Shown here piece after piece: positions 8,364 to 15,658 of a stretch of 49,048 nt of DNA (the first letter of the stretch is position 1; every line of letters starts with the position of its first letter). A program made the position numbers and the translations under genes. The stretch is from Sulfuritalea hydrogenivorans sk43H (GTDB lineage: Bacteria > Pseudomonadota > Gammaproteobacteria > Burkholderiales > Rhodocyclaceae), in contig CAMBRI010000004.1 in the NCBI GenBank assembly GCA_945870205.1, forward strand, positions 1-49,048, in the 5' to 3' direction. Below the pieces are notes generated by a model, which saw nothing but the letters and a program-made list of their open reading frames with translations, ran no database searches and was not told the origin of the DNA.

Positions 8364-9755
8364 TCAGGCACGCACCACAGTAACGGTGCAAGAGGCTCCC
8401 GCCGCCACGCGCGAGGATACGCTGCCGAGAAAGCGTCTCAGCCCCAGACGGCCGCGCGCGCCCATGATGATATGGTCGGCATGGCTGGCGCGCGCGTACT
8501 CGATCAGTCGATCTGCGGTATCGCCGCCTTCCAGCACGTGAAAGCGCAGGTGTTCCTGGGGCAAGCCCAGCGGCTGCGCCCAATGATGCAGTTCCACCAA
8601 GCGCTGGATATGCAGCGAACGCATGATCTCGGCGCCGTCTTCCTGCTCGGTAAGCGCAGACGTCTCCAGCACGCAGACACAACTCACGCGCCAATGCGCT
8701 TCGCCGGCGATGATTCGCCGCAGGGCATCGCGCAGCGCCTGGAACAGGGCTGCGCTCGGATACGTCGTATCCACGGCGACCACCACATGCGGGGCCAGCG
8801 CCAGCTGTGCCGCCTGCGGGCGCAGCGCCCGCGGCGGTGCCATCAGAAGTGCCAGCCAGCGTTTCGCCACGGCCAGAGGGCCGCAGCGCGTCAGGCGGCG
8901 ACCGCGTTCGGTCAGCGCGACCTGGGCGGGATGCTCCAGATCGTGCCGCACCTGCGCCGCCGTGGCGTAGCGCGCTTCCGCCTGAATCTCGAGGCAGTGC
9001 AGGATGATCTCCTGCAGCCATTCCGGCAGATCGGGACGAATGCAACGTGGCGGCAGCGGATCGACGTAAAGACGCCGGCGCAAGCCGGCCAGACTCGCTG
9101 GTTCGCCGAAGGGAAGCCGGCCGGTCGCCAACAGATAGAGAACCGCCCCGATCGCAAACACGTCGCTGCGCGGATCGCCGCGCACACCGCAAAGCTGCTC
9201 CGGCGAAATGTAGGCGGGCGTACCCAGTGGCCGGTCGGATTCCTCGTCAACAAGATCAGGCAGTTGGCTGTGAAAGGCGAGCCCGAAATCAATCAGGGTC
9301 GCCTGACCTCCTATCCGCACTATCACGTGCGATGGCTTGATGTCGTGGTGCACCACCTCCTGACGATGCAGATCATGAACCGCGGAAGCCAATGCGGCGC
9401 CGAGGCGGACGACTTCGTCGACAGGCAACGGGGAACGCTGAGCGAATTCCGCCAAAGACGTACCGGTCACCTCTTCGAGAATCAGATAGGGGCCGAATTC
9501 ACCCTCGCCCGTGGCAATAAGACGCGGCCACTGCGGCCCGGCAATTCGTCCGAGGATCATCTGTTCGACATCGAAGCCGGCATAGCAGGCCGGGTGGCTG
9601 CCGAAACCCAGCCGGGGCATTTTCAGCAGGCAGGGCTCTGCGCCGGCCGCTGGCACGAGACGATAGATCACGGCCATGCCGCCCTCGCACAGCATCTCCT
9701 GCACATGATGGCCGGCGATCTCGGTGCCTGGCCCAGGATGTACGGCGCCGTCCAT
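8364..9755 (-). CDS. Ser/Thr protein kinase fused to a C-terminal UspA domain
   Basis: This 463-residue protein joins a Hanks-type kinase (residues ~10-285) to a universal-stress domain (~325-463). The kinase shows a degenerate glycine loop (CEGGMAVIYRL), Lys in CLLKMPRL, the catalytic loop HHDIKPSH with D138 and K140, DFG at 156-158 and the activation segment GTPAYISPEQ. In the catalytic loop the Asn that normally binds metal is His (H143), so activity may be altered. The UspA part keeps G-A-R-G-x-x-G...G-S-V-S, a good ATP-binding motif. There is no transmembrane segment. The start codon abuts the stop of the upstream phosphoesterase gene, implying coupled synthesis and possibly opposing activities. 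Confidence 0.88.
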   Translation of the reverse strand: MDGAVHPGPGTEIAGHHVQEMLCEGGMAVIYRLVPAAGAEPCLLKMPRLGFGSHPACYAGFDVEQMILGRIAGPQWPRLIATGEGEFGPYLILEEVTGTSLAEFAQRSPLPVDEVVRLGAALASAVHDLHRQEVVHHDIKPSHVIVRIGGQATLIDFGLAFHSQLPDLVDEESDRPLGTPAYISPEQLCGVRGDPRSDVFAIGAVLYLLATGRLPFGEPASLAGLRRRLYVDPLPPRCIRPDLPEWLQEIILHCLEIQAEARYATAAQVRHDLEHPAQVALTERGRRLTRCGPLAVAKRWLALLMAPPRALRPQAAQLALAPHVVVAVDTTYPSAALFQALRDALRRIIAGEAHWRVSCVCVLETSALTEQEDGAEIMRSLHIQRLVELHHWAQPLGLPQEHLRFHVLEGGDTADRLIEYARASHADHIIMGARGRLGLRRFLGSVSSRVAAGASCTVTVVRA

Positions 9756-10496
9756 TCATTCCCCCCGTTGCAGCCGCCGCGCCAACCGCTCCGGCAAACC
9801 GGCGGCGATTATCTTGCGCGCCGCGCTGCTGTGATCATAGGGCACGCGAAAGAAGGTCAGCAATCGCTCTTCATCGTCGAATAGCGCATAGGCCGCCGCG
9901 TTGTTGCCATCGCGCGGCTGACCGACCGAACCGACAATCGCCAGCCAGCGCCGGCGACCGACCAGCGGGATCGGCACGCCAGCCACTGGCTGGAATGCGC
10001 GCACGCTGCTGCCGGCAGAGAAGAACAGCGACTGGTGGTGTACATGTCCGCCAAAGCTCACGGCGGCCCCGCTTGCGTCCATGCAGCGTCCGGCCTGGGC
10101 GCTGCTGGTGATGTACTCCCATTCATCGGGCGCATCGGCACTGGCATGAACGAAGAAGAGATCGTCGAGTTCAGCGGTGAGGGGCAGGGACGCGAGAAAG
10201 CTCCTCGCAGCGGGATCCAACTGCGCACGCGTCCAGTAGATCGCTTCGCGCGCGACGGGATTCATGACCTCGCACAAACCACCCAGGGCCGCCTCGTCAT
10301 GGTTGCCCTTGACCACCACGGCCCCCCTGCCGGCATGGTCCGCCATTAGATCCAGGCAGGCAACCGGGTCTGCGCCGTAACCGACCAGATCGCCGAGAAA
10401 AACATGCAGGGTTGCACCCTCCCGTTCGGCATGCGCCATGCATGCCTGCAATGCCTCCAGGTTGCCGTGGATGTCGGCGAGAACCGCAATCTTCAT
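9756..10496 (-). CDS. Calcineurin-like metallophosphoesterase
   Basis: This 246-residue cytoplasmic enzyme has all the metallophosphoesterase blocks: DIHGN at residues 8-12, GDLVGYG, GNHDE, a mid-protein FVHASAD and GGHVHH. These bind two metals for phosphoester hydrolysis. The substrate is unknown; relatives include protein phosphatases, phosphodiesterases and ApaH-like enzymes. The TGA stop is directly followed by the ATG of the kinase-UspA gene. This arrangement suggests the pair forms a reversible phosphorylation switch, though that is inferred from position only. The soxY gene starts 187 nt away on the other strand. Confidence 0.88.
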   Translation of the reverse strand: MKIAVLADIHGNLEALQACMAHAEREGATLHVFLGDLVGYGADPVACLDLMADHAGRGAVVVKGNHDEAALGGLCEVMNPVAREAIYWTRAQLDPAARSFLASLPLTAELDDLFFVHASADAPDEWEYITSSAQAGRCMDASGAAVSFGGHVHHQSLFFSAGSSVRAFQPVAGVPIPLVGRRRWLAIVGSVGQPRDGNNAAAYALFDDEERLLTFFRVPYDHSSAARKIIAAGLPERLARRLQRGE

Positions 10497-10683
10497 GTCG
10501 GGAGAACCTCACGTCTGCCGCGGCAGGAACTTCAAATCCCAACTCGCTTCAAATCAGGTGCATTGATTTCAGCATTACGGATGGTGATTTGCAATGCCGG
10601 GCAAAGCACGAAACAATGCGCTATGCTATTCAAGAATTATAGATTTAAACAGTAATCACGCGACTAGAGGAGACATCCGCCCC

Positions 10684-11154
10684 ATGAATACAACCCGCAG
10701 AACCGTTCTCAAAAGTGCCACGGCCAGTGGCGTTCTGGCCGGCCTGATCGCCGCCGGCGCCTTGCGCCCGACGCAAGTACTGGCCGCCGACTGGAACAAG
10801 GCGGCCTTCGAAGCTCACGACACGGCGGGTGCCCTCAAGGGGATCGGTGCCGGGACGCCGGCCGAGAGCAAGGATCTGATCCTCAAGGTGCCGGACATCG
10901 CCGAGAACGGCGCCGTGGTTCCGGTCGATGTGGTCAGCAATATTCCCAACACCAGTTCGATTTCGATTCTGGTCGACAAGAATCCGTCGCCGCTGTGCGC
11001 CCACTTCGACTTCGCCAACGGCGCGCTGGCGGATGTTTCGGCGCGCCTCAAAATGGGCCAGACGTCCCTGGTCAAGGCAGTAGCCAAGGCCGACGGCAAA
11101 TTCTATACGGCGCAAAAAGAAGTCAAGGTCACGGTCGGCGGCTGCGGCGGCTGA
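10684..11154 (+). CDS. soxY: SoxY, sulfur-carrier subunit of the thiosulfate-oxidising complex
   Basis: This 156-residue periplasmic protein carries sulfur intermediates covalently on the cysteine of its C-terminal swinging arm, here VGGCGG at the very end (C154). The N-terminus has a twin-arginine-type signal (TTRRTVLKSATASGVLAGLI), consistent with export as a folded SoxYZ pair. The start follows GAGGAGA by about 11 nt. It is the first gene of soxYZAXB on the plus strand. The 187-nt gap to the divergent phosphoesterase gene should hold the sox promoter; I could not assign one with confidence. Confidence 0.95.
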   Translation: MNTTRRTVLKSATASGVLAGLIAAGALRPTQVLAADWNKAAFEAHDTAGALKGIGAGTPAESKDLILKVPDIAENGAVVPVDVVSNIPNTSSISILVDKNPSPLCAHFDFANGALADVSARLKMGQTSLVKAVAKADGKFYTAQKEVKVTVGGCGG

Positions 11155-11248
11155 TCAAGCCCGACGCGACAAAACGAAATTTCAGTGAAGGCTGACGTCC
11201 GCTCTCGCGGCGCCAGGCACAGCGACAGCATTTAGAAAGGAATACACC

Positions 11249-11560
11249 ATGGCAGATCCGATGAAGATTCGAGCGCAATTGAAGGGCGATGTCACAGAAG
11301 TTCGCATTCTGATGGGCCACGCAATGGAAACAGGGCAGCGCAAGGACGCCGCCGGCAAGACCATCCCTCCGCATTTCATTCAGTCCATGACGGTCGACGT
11401 CGGCGGCAAGAAAGTCATCGATGGCCAGATCGGCACTTCGGTGTCACGCAACCCGGTATTCGGCTTCAAGATGAAAGGGGCCAAAGTCGGCGACAAGGTT
11501 GTTGTCAGCTGGATCGACAATAAGGGCGACAAAAGGACTGACGAAGTCGCAGTTGCCTGA
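11249..11560 (+). CDS. soxZ: SoxZ, partner of SoxY
   Basis: This 103-residue protein of the SoxZ family reads MADPMKIRAQLKGDVTEVRI, with MGHAMETGQRKD, PPHFIQSMTV and the C-terminal KVVVSWIDNKGDKRTDEV. It has no signal peptide, as is usual, because it is carried across the membrane with Tat-exported SoxY. SoxYZ presents the sulfur substrate to SoxAX and SoxB. GAAAGGA precedes the ATG. It lies 94 nt after soxY, and the operon continues to soxA. Confidence 0.95.
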   Translation: MADPMKIRAQLKGDVTEVRILMGHAMETGQRKDAAGKTIPPHFIQSMTVDVGGKKVIDGQIGTSVSRNPVFGFKMKGAKVGDKVVVSWIDNKGDKRTDEVAVA

Positions 11561-11627
11561 CCGCATTGTCCGCAAATAAAAATCCGGAGCGGGACACACC
11601 CGCCCGATTCCCTGACAGGAGGAGAAC

Positions 11628-12500
11628 ATGAAGCAAAGCCTGATTGGCGCACTCTGCGTAATCGTGGGCGTGGGTAGCGCATTCGCCCAGACCCCCGCCA
11701 AGAAGCCAGCAACCAAGGCCGCGGTCAAGGCGACTCCTGCGCCGGCGGCCGAGGTGAAGGACGCTGCCACGCTGGAGTTCGAAAAGTTCCGCGCCGAGAT
11801 GGAAGACAGCAATCCGGCGGAACTGTTTGAAGCGAAGGGCGAGGAACAGTGGAAGGCCAAACGCGGTCCGAAGAACGTGTCGCTGGCTGAGACCTGCGAT
11901 CTGGGACAGGGGATCGGCAAGATCGAGGGCGCCTACGTAAAGATGCCGCGCTACTTTAGCGACGCCGACGCGGTGATGGATGCCGAACGCCGCATCGTCT
12001 GGTGCATGGTCGAAAAGCAGGGCTACAAGTTTGACGACATCGCCAAGCAGCCATTTGCCAACGAGACATTCACGCCGGACATCACCAATCTCGTCACCTA
12101 CGTCGCCGGCCAGTCGCGCAAGATGAAAATCGACGTACCGCTCAAGGATCCGAAAGTGCGCGAGGCGTATGAAATGGGCAAGGCGATAGCGGCCTACCGC
12201 GCCGGACCCTACGACTTCTCCTGCAATACCTGCCACGGGGTCGATGGCAAGCGCATCCGCATGCAGAACCTGCCCAACCTCAGTACGCCCCAGGGTGCTA
12301 TGAGCGGCGTCCAGGGTTGGCCGGGCTATCGCATGACGGGCGGCGTGATGCTCACCCACCAGTGGCGCATGGGCGACTGCTTCCGCCAGCAGCGTTTCCC
12401 CCAGCCGAAATACGCCTCCGATGCGGTGGCCTATTTGCTGACCTACATGATTGGTAACGCCAACGGCCAGGTCTACAAAGGCCCGGGCATCAAGCGCTGA
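11628..12500 (+). CDS. soxA: SoxA, c-type cytochrome subunit of SoxAX
   Basis: This 290-residue periplasmic cytochrome has a Sec signal (residues 1-20, ending SAFA-Q) and an Ala/Lys/Pro-rich linker. With SoxX it couples thiosulfate to SoxY. One heme motif is visible, C-N-T-C-H at residues 199-203. The active-site cysteine, modified to persulfide in known SoxA proteins, is C251 in MGDCFRQQRFP. The N-terminal half has lost the second heme motif but keeps two cysteines (AETC, VWCM), the monoheme type in which they can form a disulfide. AGGAGGAG precedes the ATG; soxX follows 13 nt later. Confidence 0.95.
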   Translation: MKQSLIGALCVIVGVGSAFAQTPAKKPATKAAVKATPAPAAEVKDAATLEFEKFRAEMEDSNPAELFEAKGEEQWKAKRGPKNVSLAETCDLGQGIGKIEGAYVKMPRYFSDADAVMDAERRIVWCMVEKQGYKFDDIAKQPFANETFTPDITNLVTYVAGQSRKMKIDVPLKDPKVREAYEMGKAIAAYRAGPYDFSCNTCHGVDGKRIRMQNLPNLSTPQGAMSGVQGWPGYRMTGGVMLTHQWRMGDCFRQQRFPQPKYASDAVAYLLTYMIGNANGQVYKGPGIKR

Positions 12501-12513
12501 AAGGGAGACAGAC

Positions 12514-13131
12514 ATGACCACGAAGATATTCAAGGCCGCTGCCATGGGCTCGCTGATGCTGATGGCTGCGCTGCCCGCTGCGGCCGATACGACACATCGC
12601 GCCAAGGCCATCGCCGTCATCAAGAAGGATTTCCAGCCGCGTGGCCAGGCCGGCCTTGACCGGTTGGCGGAAGACGGCCTGCAGGCCATCTGCAACCGCA
12701 CCGGCAATAATCCGCCCGCCGCCATTGCCAACCAGATGCAAGCCGACCAGCTTGCGGGAGTGAAGTTTCCCGCGGACGGCAAACTGCTCGGCGACTGGAA
12801 GGAGGGCGAGAAAATTGCCCAGAGCGGACGGGGCTTCACCTGGACCGACAACCCCGGCTTGCCGGTCGGCGGCAACTGCTACAACTGCCACCAGATCGCG
12901 CCCAAGGAGACCTCCTTCGGCACCGTCGGGCCCAGCCTCTACCAGTTCGGCAAGCTGCGCGGCAACAACCCCGACATCCAGAAATACGCTTACAGCAAGA
13001 TATGGAATGCCAAGGGCTTCAACCTGTGCTCGGAGATGCCGCGCTTTGGCCACGTCGGCGCCTTGAACGAACAGCAGGTCAGGCATCTCGTCGCACTGCT
13101 GCTCGACCCCGAATCGCCGGTCAACAAGTAA
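12514..13131 (+). CDS. soxX: SoxX, c-type cytochrome subunit of SoxAX
   Basis: This 205-residue protein has a signal peptide (to about AALPAAAD). The heme site is C-Y-N-C-H at residues 122-126, and the likely distal ligand Met175 is in CSEMPRFG. It receives electrons from the SoxAX reaction and passes them to a small cytochrome. It is longer than the shortest SoxX proteins owing to a ~100-residue N-terminal region (RAKAIAVIKKDFQPRGQAGL onward), a type seen in other proteobacteria. AAGGGAGA precedes the ATG. A strong hairpin-T7 terminator follows 18 nt after the stop. Confidence 0.94.
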   Translation: MTTKIFKAAAMGSLMLMAALPAAADTTHRAKAIAVIKKDFQPRGQAGLDRLAEDGLQAICNRTGNNPPAAIANQMQADQLAGVKFPADGKLLGDWKEGEKIAQSGRGFTWTDNPGLPVGGNCYNCHQIAPKETSFGTVGPSLYQFGKLRGNNPDIQKYAYSKIWNAKGFNLCSEMPRFGHVGALNEQQVRHLVALLLDPESPVNK

Positions 13132-13144
13132 GCCGTCCTTCGAC

Positions 13145-13176
13145 AAAAGGGCCTGGCCAGCGCCAGGCCTTTTTTT
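13145..13176 (+). terminator. Strong intrinsic terminator between soxX and soxB
   Basis: GGCCTGG (13150-13156), loop CCAGCG and CCAGGCC (13163-13169) are followed by seven T residues. An upstream A-run (13145-13148) could extend the pairing. It sits inside the sox cluster, so soxB should be transcribed less, or from its own promoter. Confidence 0.85.
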
Positions 13177-13195
13177 ATCTCCAGGGAGACCCCCC

Positions 13196-14917
13196 ATGTC
13201 CTCGATGAACCGCAGGGAATTCCTGCAAATGCTCGCCGCCGCTTCGGTGGCCGGCGCCGCCCTCGACGCGCGCCCGCTGCTCGCGGCCGGAAAGGCCGAC
13301 GCGCTGTACGACGTGGCGAAATTCGGGAACGTGCATTTCATGCACTTCACCGACTGCCACGCCCAACTGCTGCCGATCTGGTTTCGCGAGCCGAGCGTCA
13401 ATCTCGGTATCGGTGGCGCGCTGGGCAAGGCGCCGCATCTGATCGGTGAGCACCTGCTGAAGGCCTTCGACATCAAGCCGGGCACGCCGGAAGCGCACGC
13501 CTTCACTTACCTCGATTTCGCCCAGGCGGCCAAGACCTACGGCAAGGTTGGCGGCTTTGCCCATCTGGCGACGCTGGTCAAGCGCACGCGCGCCGGGCGC
13601 CCGGGAGCGCTGCTGCTGGACGGCGGCGATACCTGGCAGGGCTCGGCCACCGCCTTATGGAGCCAGGGTCAGGACATGGTCGATGCCTGCAAGCTGCTCG
13701 GTGTAGACATCATGGCCGGGCACTGGGAATTCACGCTGGGCGACAAGCGGGTGCTGGAAATCGTTGAAAAGGACTTCAAGGGCAAGATCGATTTCGTCGC
13801 CCAGAACATCAAAACCAGCGATTTCGGCGACAAGGTATTCGAGCCTTACAGTCTGCGCGAAATGAACGGCGTCAAGCTCGCCGTGATCGGCCAGGCCTTC
13901 CCCTACACGCCGATCGCCAACCCGCGCTGGATGGTCCCGGAATGGACCTTCGGTATCCAGGATGAGAACATGCAGAAGACGGTCGACGAGGCGCGCGCCA
14001 AGGGCGCGCAAGTCGTCGTCCTGCTCTCCCACAATGGGATGGACGTCGACCTCAAGGTGGCCACGCGGGTGACCGGCATCGACGCCATCATGGGCGGCCA
14101 TACGCACGACGGCGTGCCGCGACCGGTTATCGTCAGGAACGCCGGCGGTCAGACGCTGGTCACCAATGCCGGCTCGAACGGCAAGTTTCTCGGCGTGCTC
14201 GACTTCGACGTGCGCGGCGGCAAGGTTCAGGATTTCCGCTATAAGCTGCTGCCGGTGTTTTCCAATCTGCTGCCGGCCGATGCCGAGATGGCCGCGTATA
14301 TCGACAAGGTACGCGCTCCGCACAAGGCGAGGCTGGAAGAAAAACTCGCCGTGTCCGAAGGCCTGCTCTATCGGCGCGGCAATTTCAACGGCAGTTGGGA
14401 CCAGTTGATACTCGACGCCATCATGGAAGTGCAAGGTGCCGACATCGGCTTCTCGCCGGGCTTTCGCTGGGGCACCACGATCCTGCCCGGCCAGGCGATC
14501 ACCTTCGAGCACCTGATGGACCAGACAGCGATCACCTACCCGCACGCGACGCTGACCGAGATGAGCGGCGAACAGATCAAGACCATCCTCGAGGATGTCG
14601 GCGACAACCTGTTCAATCCCGACCCCTACTACCAGCAGGGCGGCGACATGGTGCGCGTCGGCGGCCTGCAATATACCTGCACACCGGATGCAAAGATGGG
14701 CAGCCGCATCACCGAGATGCGCCTCAAGGGCAAGGCCCTCGATGCCGACAAGAAATACAAGGTGGCTGGCTGGGCGCCAGTGGCCGAAGGCGCCAAGGGC
14801 GAGCCGGTGTGGGATGTCGTGGCGCGCTACCTGCGCGACAAGAAAACCATCGCGCCGCGCAAGCTCAACCAGCCCAAACTGATGGGCATGAAAGGCAATG
14901 CCGGAATCGCCGGCTGA
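13196..14917 (+). CDS. soxB: SoxB, periplasmic sulfate thiohydrolase
   Basis: This 573-residue enzyme hydrolyses the terminal sulfonate from SoxY-bound cysteine S-thiosulfonate, releasing sulfate. The twin-arginine signal NRREFLQMLAAASVAGAAL starts the protein. It is related to 5'-nucleotidases and keeps the dimanganese ligands: D53 and H55 in FTDCHAQ, D145 in GGDTWQG, H176 in GHWEFT, H279 in SHNGMD, and H302 and H304 in GGHTHDG. The C-terminal substrate domain is intact. AGGGAGA lies before the first ATG; a second in-frame ATG at 13205 is possible. No soxCD follows, so oxidation of the sulfane sulfur must use another route or genes elsewhere. Confidence 0.96.
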   Translation: MSSMNRREFLQMLAAASVAGAALDARPLLAAGKADALYDVAKFGNVHFMHFTDCHAQLLPIWFREPSVNLGIGGALGKAPHLIGEHLLKAFDIKPGTPEAHAFTYLDFAQAAKTYGKVGGFAHLATLVKRTRAGRPGALLLDGGDTWQGSATALWSQGQDMVDACKLLGVDIMAGHWEFTLGDKRVLEIVEKDFKGKIDFVAQNIKTSDFGDKVFEPYSLREMNGVKLAVIGQAFPYTPIANPRWMVPEWTFGIQDENMQKTVDEARAKGAQVVVLLSHNGMDVDLKVATRVTGIDAIMGGHTHDGVPRPVIVRNAGGQTLVTNAGSNGKFLGVLDFDVRGGKVQDFRYKLLPVFSNLLPADAEMAAYIDKVRAPHKARLEEKLAVSEGLLYRRGNFNGSWDQLILDAIMEVQGADIGFSPGFRWGTTILPGQAITFEHLMDQTAITYPHATLTEMSGEQIKTILEDVGDNLFNPDPYYQQGGDMVRVGGLQYTCTPDAKMGSRITEMRLKGKALDADKKYKVAGWAPVAEGAKGEPVWDVVARYLRDKKTIAPRKLNQPKLMGMKGNAGIAG

Positions 14918-14951
14918 TGCGCGTGACGAGATCGCGGCCCAACAAGAGGCA

Positions 14952-14971
14952 CGAGCGACACGCGTCGCTTG
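14952..14971. other. Hairpin between convergent soxB and the DsrE-like gene
   Basis: AGCGAC-ACGC-GTCGCT (14954-14969) extends by a G-T and a C-G pair to 8 bp. It lacks a clear T-run but lies midway between two convergent stops, so it may serve as a weak bidirectional terminator. Confidence 0.35.
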
Positions 14972-14995
14972 CGCCATCTGTTGCGGGACACCCGT

Positions 14996-15439
14996 TCAGG
15001 GCTTGATGTAGGCGAAACCGCCGCGCGCCTGCAGCTTGGCGATTTCGGCGACCCCCGAGGGCACGAATACCGACTCCGGAATGAACTGTTTGCGATCCAG
15101 CTTGCGGTTCCTCAGGGTTATTTCGCAGACGTCGAAGGTGACACCCTGCTGCGCCAGCGTCTCCACCACGACGTTGTACGGATTGCCGTTCTTGTCCTTG
15201 GCGCCTTCCATCAGAAAGTCCACACCCTGCGCATGCGTGACCACGGTAATCTGCGCCTGCGGATTGACTTCAAGATGGTTGCCGATGTTGCGCAAGGTCG
15301 CCGTTGCATTCGCCGTATCGTTGACGTGATAGACGACCCGATCGGGATGGCTGTTGGCGGCCAGGTTCGTCGCGCATCCGCCCAGGATCAGGGAAGATGT
15401 CGCCAATACCGCCGTCACGACGTTTGCAATTCGGTTCAT
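14996..15439 (-). CDS. DsrE-like periplasmic lipoprotein
   Basis: The product is 147 residues. The N-terminus has a lipoprotein signal with L-G-G-C at about residues 19-22, so it is probably lipid-anchored and faces the periplasm. The rest reads like a DsrE/DsrF-like fold: RVVYHVNDT, TLRNIGNHLEVNPQAQITVV, then L...GV.F.VCEITLR with one conserved-looking cysteine, and a C-terminal GVAEIAKLQARGGFAYIKP, typical of small DsrE-like proteins beside sox genes. Such proteins are thought to bind or transfer sulfur; direct evidence here is absent. GGAGGAG precedes the ATG. It is convergent with soxB. Confidence 0.8.
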   Translation of the reverse strand: MNRIANVVTAVLATSSLILGGCATNLAANSHPDRVVYHVNDTANATATLRNIGNHLEVNPQAQITVVTHAQGVDFLMEGAKDKNGNPYNVVVETLAQQGVTFDVCEITLRNRKLDRKQFIPESVFVPSGVAEIAKLQARGGFAYIKP

Positions 15440-15658
15440 GTTTTCTCCTCCGCAGGGTCTATTGTTGGGACGCGACTGGTCCGCCCCCTCGAAAACTTAC
15501 TCTCCTTCACTGCGGCTCACAACCCCTTCATGTCTAATGGTATTTGTACCTCACCCGATCCTGACGGCAGGAGCGGAATCTCCGTCGCGTGCGATACGGT
15601 AACATTTGCTTGCAAGGACATCGAACGACGCCTTGGCCGGGTCGGCTAGAATCCGCGA

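Noticed and set aside
8472-9884. 470-residue open frame on the plus strand
   Set aside because: Antisense to the kinase-UspA gene and the phosphoesterase; no recognisable domains.
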